From assembly GCA_001929475.1 (NCBI GenBank), contig LXFE01000522.1, positions 1 through 12,878 on the forward strand: a DNA stretch of 12,878 bases, read 5' to 3'. Source of the DNA: Neolecta irregularis DAH-3 (Eukaryota; Ascomycota; Neolectomycetes; Neolectales; Neolectaceae). Both the position numbers and the translations under genes were made by a program. This document shows, piece after piece, positions 1 through 6,977 of the stretch. Every line of letters begins with the position of its first letter. The stretch's first letter is position 1. The notes under the pieces were generated by a model. It was not told the DNA's origin. It made no database searches and saw only the letters and a list, made by a program, of their open reading frames with translations.

Positions 1-272
1 ACAGTCATATGTAATTCCTTGATTTCGTATGTATACAGTCATGTGTAATTAAATTAGATTTCGTATTTATACAGTCATGTGTAATTCCTTGATTTCGTAT
101 GTATAGTCATGTGTAATTCCTTGATTTCGTATGTATAGATGTGTAATTCCTTGATTTCTTGCAAGTCCTCGATTTCGTATATATAATCATGTGTAATTCC
201 TTGATTTCTTGTAAGTCCTCGATTTCGTATGTATAGTCATGTAATTCCTTCATTTCGTACCAAGTCATGTGT
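1..272. repeat. AT-rich minisatellite with about 34-bp units and a 50-bp higher-order form
   Basis: About eight degenerate copies share the cores GTGTAATTCCTTGATTTC and GATTTCGTATGTAT. The first units (1-34, 35-70, 71-104) are 34 to 36 bp. The next copies lose a few bases. Positions 141-190 and 191-240 are two copies of a 50-bp compound unit that adds CTTGYAAGTCCTC and differs at about three positions. The array decays around 255-272, roughly 35 bp before the likely NSE3 start codon, so it fills what should be that gene's promoter. The array may continue past the left edge of the window. Confidence 0.9.
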
Positions 273-307
273 ACAAATATTCATCGTTCAAATACAACCA
301 TCTCCAT

Positions 308-1363
308 ATGCCTCCTGCAAAACGAAGAAGAACTCTAGTACCCTTTGTCAGGCAATATACTCTGATCCCTAGAACCCAACTCAATCCGCAAACTATCTAG
401 ATGTGACACCTAGACGTCGACAAACGGAAGGACACGTTTCGGATGGCTCGGACGATTCAGAAAGATTACCACACTCTAAATCACAGTCTAATGTTGGGCT
501 CGTCTGTATACTGCTGACAGTAGATCGCAGGTGCAAGATTACTAGTGCGCTATTCGTTGGCCAAGGAATTCACGCATACACCCTTCACTCGAGACCAAGC
601 CAACAGTACAAAAACCAACATCAATACAACTAACTCTCAGCTCTCCTGAAAGAAGTTGGCCTCCAGAGGAGTTTCAAAGCAGTCAAAGACGAAGCAAATA
701 AAATCATGAAAGATGCCTTTGGAATGGAAATCGTCGAACTCGACCCGAAAGAACGATATTTATCTGCTCCTCAACAAAGAAAAGGTACCACCTTGTTTGC
801 CAAAAACACTTATTGATTCAATAGTAGCTGCTAACTCGCACTCTCAAAAAACCCCAGGCGGAAAATCAGGCACTGTGAAATTCTTTATTGCTAGAAGCAT
901 TCTTGCGCAGAGATTCAGGGATGCGGTGATTCCTGTAGACTCTGAAGCCGAAGATCTTGGAAAAATCTTCTTAATTGTATCGTTGGTATATCTCAATAAA
1001 ACCGAGATGCCAGAAGGTTATTATTCGACTTGAAATACAAAGTTGACTCGGATTTAGATATTCTCATTCGATATCTGGATAAATTTATGCCAGAAGAAGG
1101 CGCCAAATTGTTTTTGAAGAATCGTATGATATCGGGGAAATACCTCGACTATCACAAAGACGTCAATGGAGATTTGATTTATCATGTGGGACCTAAAGGA
1201 AAGGTATTGATTGATTCATCATGTGGGACCTAAAGGAAAGGCATTGATTGATTCGAAGCAAATGGTAGGATTGATGCATGAAATATATGGAGCATCTGCA
1301 CCCGAAGATCTCGCGAAGCGCATCATGGATGCGATGGGCGTTGAAGAGCACATTAATGACTAA
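308..1363 (+). CDS. nse3: NSE3/MAGE-domain subunit of the SMC5/6 complex, seven exons
   Basis: The product is a MAGE-homology protein of 280 aa. In the family it pairs with the RING protein Nse1 and the kleisin Nse4 in the SMC5/6 DNA-repair complex. Exons by phase: 308-337, 373-505, 531-605, 641-784, 825-1016, 1058-1203, 1241-1363 (843 nt, in frame throughout). Introns are 35, 25, 35, 40, 41 and 37 nt, all GT-AG. Family hallmarks are a basic and acidic N-terminus (MPPAKRRRT, then SDGSDDSE), LVRYSLAKEFTHTP, EANKIMKDAFGMEIVEL, LIVSLVYLNKTEMPED, FLKNRMISGKYL and YHVGPKGK followed by MVGLMHEIYG, as in fungal Nse3. Intron 785-824 could instead end at 857, which removes 11 linker residues. The last intron is a tandem duplication of exon sequence. 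If it were not spliced, the protein would end about 40 residues early. The family call is firm; the shortest introns are inferred from phase. Confidence 0.82.
1181..1254 (+). repeat. 37-bp tandem duplication containing the last NSE3 intron
   Basis: Units 1181-1217 and 1218-1254 match at 36 of 37 bases. The only difference is T1205 against C1242. The first unit carries AAAG|GT and the second AAAG|GC. Splicing from GT at 1204 to AG at 1240 removes exactly one unit length (37 nt, phase 0) and restores the reading frame into the conserved C-terminal part of Nse3. A CTAAA branch-site-like motif lies about 9 nt before the acceptor. Confidence 0.93.
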
Positions 1364-1410
1364 TTTATGGATTTGGTGTACATTGCCTCATGTTTTATTC
1401 TTTAATTCTA

Positions 1411-1851
1411 TCAGATCTTTGTGTGCCAGTTTTCAGTATGGGTAACTTTACATGTGTGACAAGGGCAAATGAAAGCTTCAATAGGCCTACCAATACTGGA
1501 AGATACTTCTGGATTTCGTTGAATAAACTTGGAAACCCATTTACGTCCAAGGGGAATATTGTCTCCATTCATAACCAAAATTCTTGTCGCCATTTCTCTC
1601 ATACGGGTATGTGAGGGAGGATATCCTTGCATATCTTGTTCAAGTATCCATTGAACAAGAAACTCCTCTTGTGGTGGTGTCAATCGCTGGTTATTTTGTT
1701 GGCTAATTGGACGATTTGTTAGGCCCTGGATTCGCTCGATTAGTGTAGATTGTATGATTCCATATGCGGCCGCTAGGGCTTTTTGCGAGGTAAATGTTCC
1801 CGAATCGAGATCTTCAATAGCTGATTGAATTATTCTTTCACGGATATCCAT
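1411..1851 (-). pseudogene. Truncated pogo/Fot1-type transposase, DNA-binding region only
   Basis: The reading frame of 146 aa opens with a Psq-like helix-turn-helix (about residues 1-45, containing FTSQKALAAAYGI). A CENP-B-type helix-turn-helix follows (about 55-125, with RLTPPQEEFLVQWILEQD, GYPPSHTRMREMA and LGRKWVSKFIQRNPEVSSSI). These are the two N-terminal DNA-binding modules of fungal pogo/Fot1 transposases of the Tc1/mariner superfamily. Similarity stops after GRPIEA (near 1490). The last 20 or so residues are unrelated, and no DDE catalytic domain follows before the NSE3 stop. I see no terminal inverted repeats. It is most likely a dead fragment inserted tail-to-tail with NSE3. A short host protein that keeps only DNA binding, as with CENP-B domestication, cannot be excluded because the frame is intact. 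Confidence 0.75.
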
Positions 1852-2145
1852 TTTAAAAGAGCTGGTGGTGGAGAAAAACCTTTATTCATTATATATATTA
1901 TATATTTATATGGTGTCGGAATGGGGGGTGTCGGTACGTACGCCGCTGAGCTTATTGTATCCCTCAAACGCATGGCAAGGCCCAGGCAAAGATATCAAGC
2001 TGGAACATTATAATATTTAAGGAATTGAGTATAGTACATAAAGGGAGCGGATAGTCATTCTCGTATCTAAAGCTAGAAATAATCTTGAATTATTCCTACA
2101 GAGGTCTCACTCACACTTGGGTTACAACTCTCACTCTACCATAAA
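1852..2145. other. AT-rich intergenic region between the pogo fragment and the reductase
   Basis: No gene was found here. It holds an alternating AT tract at about 1889-1911 (ATATATATTATATATTTATA), which could serve as a TATA-like element for either flank. A short open frame across 1890-2013 resembles no family I know. The reductase promoter must lie here. I see no clear single TATA box close to its start codon. Confidence 0.5.
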
Positions 2146-3205
2146 ATGTCTACGCAAATACCGCCTGGTGAAATTGGCTTTGGTCTCATGGGAATGACTT
2201 GGAGACCTACCCAGACTCCAGATGACCAGGCATTCGCAACTATGAAAGCTGCAATTGAACGCGGTGCGACGTTTTGGAATTCCGGGGAATTTTACGGACA
2301 ACCAGAACCTACATTGAATCTTCAACTACTCAGTCGATTCTTTACGAAATATCCAGAATATAAACAAAAGGTCTACTTGTCCGTAAAAGGGGCCGCAAAC
2401 CTCGAGACTCTTCAACCTCAAGGGAAACCGCAAGAGGTTCGAAAGAGTGTGGAGAACATCATCAACGTCGTTGGTGGAAAATACATTGATATGTTTGAAT
2501 GTGCTAGAGTTGACAAGAGTGTGCATGTCTAGCCCTTTAGGAAATACTCTTATTCCGCAGTCCTATTGAAGAAACTATCGGTGAACTCGCCAAATTAGTC
2601 AAAGAAGGCAAGATTTCCGCGATATCGCTATCGGAATGTAATGCAGGGACCATTCGACGAGCGAGTAAAGTCCACAAGATATCTGCAGTTGAGATTGAAT
2701 TCTCTTTATGGAGCACTGAAGCTCGAGATAATGGAGTTCTTGAAGCTTGCAAAGAACTAGATATTCCAGTCGTCGCTTACAGGTTTCCTCTTCTTTCTTC
2801 TGGCTTGTGCAGGATTTATTTGATAGTCCCCTCGGACGAGGATTTCTCACAGGTAAAATCACAAAGTTTGAAGATATCCCAGAGGGCGATTTTCGTCGAT
2901 ATATGCCTCGATTCCAACCACAAATGTTTGACCAAAACATTAAACTTGTAGAGAAAATCACGACTTTGGCTCAAAAGAAAAATTGTACACCAGCTCAATT
3001 GGCCCTCGCCTGGATTCTTCATCAAGATCAATGGATAATTCCCATTCCAGGATGTACCACTCCAGAACGATTACATGAGAATATGGACTCGTTAAAAATT
3101 TCCCTGTCAGAGAACGATATGAAAGAAATTGAAGAAGTTTTGGCTACTTTTCATGTAAAAGGTGAACGATATCCAAATAGTGCCAAAATACATCTCTGGG
3201 GTTGA
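2146..3205 (+). CDS. plr1: Aldo-keto reductase, Plr1-like pyridoxal reductase
   Basis: The predicted protein is a 325-aa NADPH-dependent aldo-keto reductase close to fission-yeast Plr1, which reduces pyridoxal to pyridoxine; members are usually about 330 aa. Exons are 2146-2522, 2561-2782 and 2827-3205 (978 nt, in frame). Markers are GFGLMGMTWRPTQTPDDQAF at residues 11-30, the active-site tyrosine in NSGEFYG (Tyr50), the lysine in VYLSVKG (Lys81), PLGRGFLTG, EGDFRRYMPRFQP, and the C-terminal cofactor region with PIPGCTTPERL. An Asn stands where many aldo-keto reductases have the catalytic Asp, which also fits Plr1-type proteins. Intron 1 (38 nt) uses a GC donor, GCATGT. It is the only donor that joins DKS-V-PIEETIG in frame. 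Intron 2 is 44 nt. Just past the stop lies an inverted copy of exon 3. Confidence 0.88.
2523..2560 (+). other. GC-AG intron in the reductase gene
   Basis: The exon end is in phase 2 (GT + T gives Val). Among the donors near the exon end (GT at 2519, 2521 and 2527, GC at 2523), only GC at 2523 keeps the frame into PIEETIG with the CCGCAG acceptor at 2560. Its sequence GCATGT is the GC form of the common fungal donor GTATGT. The total coding length is a multiple of three only with this choice. Confidence 0.75.
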
Positions 3206-3341
3206 ATATCTCTAGCCATCCAGCCAGCAAAACTTCTTCAATTTCTTTCATATCGTTCTCTGACAGGGAAATTTTTAACGAGTCCATATTCTCATGTAAT
3301 CGTTCTGGAGTGGTGCATCCTGGAATGGGAATTATCCATTG
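3029..3341. repeat. 114-bp inverted repeat: reductase exon 3 and an inverted copy in its 3' flank
   Basis: Positions 3228-3341 are the reverse complement of 3029-3142 with one visible mismatch (GTGGTGCATCC where GTGGTACATCC is expected). The spacer is about 85 bp and contains the reductase stop codon (3203-3205). The right arm lies outside the coding region and carries no independent gene. The short plus-strand frame at 3202-3387 is only antisense to the duplicated coding sequence. A transcript running through both arms would fold into a nearly perfect stem of about 114 bp. Confidence 0.95.
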
Positions 3342-3880
3342 CTGTGCTATGCAATATCTCGTTCCCTTTAATGCTTCAGTGGATTAGATGACCAGGACCT
3401 CGCGATACACTAAGCCGTTATTCCTATCCTTTTCACAGTGAAAGTAGCATTGCAAGCCATGCAATAGTAAGGTCAAATATATATCCAGCAAAAGCGCCAG
3501 TTAGATCTTTAAATTAAAGATGTTGAATCTACAGTAATGTAGAATTGACATCGTAATAACATCTACAGCTGTTTTCTACAGCATTGGAAACACTTGATGG
3601 TTGACTTGTAGAATCCATGAATTCAGGGCATACTTCATTATAGAACCATTCAAGGAGTCGTACTGCCGTTTAAAATAATAAAAAGTCATACAATCGAGGG
3701 ATTGTTCAAGGGTTTGTGTGAATTTCAATTATAATATATGGCTGGACAAGGGCCAACAGAGAAGGTACATTTACAAAAGATATGATTATTTTTTGGGTCG
3801 AATTCGAGGCACAAGTGGATGTCGTAATGCTGTAGTCATGTATAGTGGTAACCCTCAAAATAAAATTTCCCGACCTTGAC
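3342..3880. other. Intergenic stretch without a recognisable gene
   Basis: No gene was found between the inverted repeat and ERI1. Small features: an 8-bp-arm palindrome (3505-3512 with 3514-3521, ATCTTTAA/TTAAAGAT), and a cluster of TCTACA and TGTAGA hexamers at 3528, 3538, 3562, 3575 and 3607. A minus-strand frame of about 45 codons near 3530-3665 is open but resembles nothing I know. The right end is AT-rich and should contain the ERI1 promoter. Confidence 0.5.
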
Positions 3881-4898
3881 ATGACTTTATATCATATGGA
3901 CCTTTCAGCTTCTGTACAGGGCCTTCGAGAGCAACTCGAAATGCTCAATCTTTCGACTAAAGGACATAAAGATGTTTTAAGACGACGCCTTCGTGAAGCG
4001 AGAAAGAAATCTCAAAAGCATGTTCATTTCAGGACTGATGGTCTTGTTGAGGTTATTGATGACAATTCGCCTAGGGCAATCAGAAAGCACCAACCGAATG
4101 GCTTGGATTTGAAGCAATTGTGAGTGAATAAAATTGTGGTAATTCTTTGGTTGACTTGAAGCTGAGACGATATCTTTTGTTTATGGATTTCGAAGCCACT
4201 TGTATTGAGGGACATGGCCGTAATTTCAAACACGAAATCATCGAGTTTCCGTGTTTGATATATGATATTGAGCAGCAAGTAATCATCGACGAGTTTAAAA
4301 CACATGTACGACCTTTGGAAAATCCAATACTGTCAGATTTTTGCATTCAGCTCACGAATATCCAACAGGTATGTTTCAACCGGGACAACTGACCTTGTAG
4401 AGCGACGTAGACCAAGCTCCTACATTTTGTGAAGCTTTGGAGCTGTTTGAAAGATTCTTGGACAAGCATGAATCCTTGTTCGACCCTTCAATATTCTCTG
4501 TGCCTGTATCGCAGAGGTCACGGCAGAGGAAATGGTCTGGAATTGAGCGCAATTGGGCATTTGCCACTGATGGTCGATGGGATATTGAGTTGTTTCTTAT
4601 TCAGCAAATGGGCATTGAGAAATTACCATACTATTTTTGTGGACCATACGTTGATGTTCGAGGGCTGTTTTCGGATTTTCTGCGCGAAAAACGTTGTTCC
4701 TTGGTCAATATGCTTAGGAAATGGGACTTGAAATTTGAAGGAACTGAGCATTGTGGGCGAGATGACGCATTCAACCTATCAAGAATAGTCTCTCGGCTCA
4801 TTCAACAAGGATGCATTGTAGAGGCCAATCGGTGGATCCAACCTGACAAGACCCGGGGATGGATAATACCACGAAGATATCCGCGTTATAAAGAATAA
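3881..4898 (+). CDS. eri1: ERI1-type 3'-5' exoribonuclease with SAP domain
   Basis: The predicted protein is a 312-aa DEDDh exonuclease of the ERI1 family, which trims histone mRNA and 5.8S rRNA ends and degrades small interfering RNA. Exons are 3881-4119, 4167-4368 and 4401-4898 (939 nt). A SAP nucleic-acid-binding helix pair spans about residues 10-42 (LREQLEMLNLSTKGHKDVL, then RRRLREARKK). The nuclease follows: DFEATC (Asp87, Glu89), TNIQQSDVDQAPTF across intron 2, ATDGRWDIELFL (third acidic site), and HCGRDDAFN (His264, Asp269). All DEDDh residues are present, so it should be active. Introns are 47 and 32 nt; the 32-nt one has GTATGT, CTGAC and TTGTAG. Another start is ATG at 3838, spliced from 3848 to about 3909, also in frame. 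The 3' end converges with MOB1, 67 bp away. Confidence 0.9.
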
Positions 4899-4965
4899 AT
4901 ACAAAGCAAAAATGGCCCGCCAGATTAATACATATACCAAACTCTATACCTGTGAATGAAGTGCA

Positions 4966-5718
4966 TTACTCGTCACTCTCAAGAATTCCGTCCACCAGCT
5001 CTTGTAGCGGTTCGAATTCTTTCATTTCGACCAATCTACATATATTGGCAGGGAGTAGTAAAGGGAAATACTTGAATTCACGACAAAAGAGGAAAAAATG
5101 CTTGAAGCTGGTGTTGAGATGGGGTTCGAGGCCCAAGGCGGTGATTACGGCGAAGTGGGCGCAGTAGATATGGCTATAGACGCGGCTCATGCGCCTGCAC
5201 ATTGTTTTGACAATACTCAAAAAGGTCGGAGGGAAAGAGACGCCTGGCTTGGAGGGAAAGATGCGGTCGTCGTCGACGATGATTTGGATGTAGCGGAGGA
5301 GGTTCTCGATATATTCCGAGGCGGGCAGTTTTGTGGGTTTCTTATACTTGTTGTTGTCCTGATAGTAGTACTCGTAGCTGGGATGAGCAGATGAACTGGG
5401 AATATCGTACCGTGGGCCTGCATTCATAATGGGACACGTCTCGGGGCCACAGACTTCTGCAACAGTGGCATAGAGCATGTTTGCATGGTTGTAAAAGTCG
5501 ACGACTGGTGGTTAATAACAAAAGCTCCACAGTTCCTCACCATTCACCGCGAGCCATTCATCGACATCTTCACCCTCAGGCAACTGCACTGCCCGGCTTA
5601 AATTGCCTGGACCAAGGGAATACCGCGCAAATTCGCGTAGACGTGACGGCGCAGATCCCGGAACAGCCAGAGCAGGGCGGAATACGCGTGGGCGGTTGTG
5701 AAGTGCAAAGAAGGACAT
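4966..5718 (-). CDS. mob1: MOB1, activator of NDR/LATS-type kinase
   Basis: Mob1 binds and activates Dbf2/Sid2-type kinases in mitotic exit and septation. The model has two exons, 5718-5541 and 5504-4966, around a 36-nt intron, giving 238 aa; most Mob1 proteins are 210 to 320 aa. It starts MSFFALHNRPRVF, like other Mob1 proteins. Core motifs are LPEGEDVDEWLAVN, VVDFYNHANMLYATVAEVC, KPTKLPASEYIENLL and LGLEPHLNTSFKHF. Zinc ligands are Cys78 and Cys83 (CGPETC) and His171 and His176 (HIYCAHF). A short insertion of about 11 residues rich in Ser and Pro (residues 94-104) breaks the usual GPRYEY-W/Y segment. The gene is convergent with ERI1 and shares a promoter region of about 225 bp with the divergent NFU1. 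Confidence 0.92.
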
Positions 5719-5942
5719 GGAGTTGCAGTAACAGAACGAATATGGTGGAGCATCACACCAAGTACTCGCAGACACCCTATACTCCGAGATCATGCTCCAG
5801 AACTATATGCCAAACTGTGGGGATGTGCTCCAAAACTACTTGCTCAACTATATAAAAACGTTGGTTGGACACGGGACTTTGTTCCTTCCTCACCACCGAC
5901 AAATCGCCCTACGCCGCCTGCTTCCTTTACCCTGCTGGTTCA
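5719..5942. promoter_or_regulatory. Divergent promoter between MOB1 and NFU1
   Basis: This stretch separates the start codons of two divergent genes. A TATA-like TATATAAAA sits at 5849-5857, about 90 bp upstream of the NFU1 ATG and oriented for it. No similar box is visible toward MOB1. Assignment as a promoter is inferred from gene orientation. Confidence 0.5.
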
Positions 5943-6689
5943 ATGTTGCGCCGCGCCTTTGCACTTTCAGCTCGCGCTCGCTCATTTGTGCAGACAGAAA
6001 TCACCCCGAATCCACATGCGCTCAAGTTTGTACCCGGAACTCAAATTCTGCCCCCTCAATCGCCGTCCGTTCAGTTTCTCGCCAGTAGAGAAACTGTTTC
6101 TTCGCCTCTTGCGCGCAAATTATTTGCCGTCGACGGAGTGCGTCCCTCGTGTGATTCTGTCGTGACCTTCAGGTGCGCTCCATCTTCTATGGCCCAGACT
6201 TTATCACCGTTGAAAAGCAGCCAGAGTCACACTGGGCCCATCTCAAACCAGAGATTTTTAGCGTCATTATGGAGTACATTTCATCGGGCCTCCCCATCCT
6301 CGCCCAGGTTGACCAGCCTATGGATACTCGCGTCGAAGACACTGACTCAGACGTAGTCGCTATGATCAAAGAGCTGCTCGATACAAGAATTAGGCCTGCT
6401 ATACAAGGTATCTCACAGCCCCATATCCGTGCCCATGATTCTAGAGGACGGAGGTGACATCGAGTACCGCGGCTTTGAGAACGGTTACGTCAAGCTCAAG
6501 CTTCGCGGCGCTTGTCGGTCCTGCGAATCCAGCTCTGTTACTCTGAGAAATGGAATCGAGAGTATGTTAATGCATTATATACCCGATGTTCAGGGTGTGG
6601 AGCAAGTCTTGGATCCCGAAGAAGAGATCGCACTCAAGGAATTTGAAAAATTTGAGAGGGAGAAAGAGGCTAAAGCTCAAGCCAGGTAA
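5943..6689 (+). CDS. nfu1: NFU1, mitochondrial iron-sulfur cluster scaffold or carrier
   Basis: NFU1 delivers 4Fe-4S clusters to mitochondrial enzymes such as lipoyl synthase and complex II. Exons are 5943-6137, 6173-6407 and 6445-6689 (675 nt, 224 aa). Introns are 35 and 37 nt. The N-terminus [15 protein letters not shown] is Arg-rich, lacks acidic residues and fits a mitochondrial presequence. The Nfu N domain follows ([11 protein letters not shown], then [11 protein letters not shown] across intron 1). The C-terminal NifU-like domain has [19 protein letters not shown] and the cluster-binding CRSC (Cys167, Cys170). An in-frame Met 26 codons upstream (5865) would bury the presequence and is less likely. 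The TAA stop lies inside CAG|GTAAGC, which looks like a splice donor, so an alternative C-terminus through a further short intron is possible. Confidence 0.93.
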
Positions 6690-6977
6690 GCCAACAAGTA
6701 ATTAACTTGTAGCACTTGCATTTGTTTAGGGAGGTTTGTGTTTGTTTGTCACTGCAACGCTAGTCGCGGACAATTTCTAATACTAGTTGACGGAAATAGA
6801 AGTAGTCCGTGTGTGTAAGCTGTGATCTGCAGCAGAGGCTGCCGCAACCAGAAACCCAACCTTGTCCTTGTCTCCTTTTTTGTTCAGGAGAACGGCATAG
6901 ACATCTCCATTTGCCGCAGTCTGACTAATGGTCGCTTAAGCCGTTATATCAGGTCAAGCCAGATCTGTGGAACCACA
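6690..6977. other. Intergenic region upstream of the HExxH protein gene
   Basis: No gene was found here. It begins with a possible NFU1 intron remnant or alternative intron: the donor-like sequence at 6686, ATTAAC near 6701, and acceptors TTGTAG at 6712 and TTTAG at 6729. The reading frame of the next gene stays open upstream to 6822, but those residues lack a signal peptide and precede the one with a clear signal sequence. The start is therefore placed at 6978. Confidence 0.45.

Noticed and set aside
308-1363. NSE3 as a pseudogene with several frameshifts
   Set aside because: Every break is bridged by a GT-AG pair of the size common in this window, with exact phase at all six junctions and a total length divisible by three.
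1390-1614. Plus-strand ORF of 74 aa
   Set aside because: It lies opposite the pogo helix-turn-helix region and has no protein features.
3202-3387. Small plus-strand gene after the reductase
   Set aside because: It is the antisense reading of the inverted exon copy and has no features of its own.
3530-3665. Possible minus-strand exon of about 45 codons
   Set aside because: No start, no recognisable motif and no clear splice partners, so it could be chance.
5098-5394. Plus-strand frame across MOB1
   Set aside because: It is antisense to the conserved MOB1 exon 2; the Asp/Val-rich translation is a shadow.
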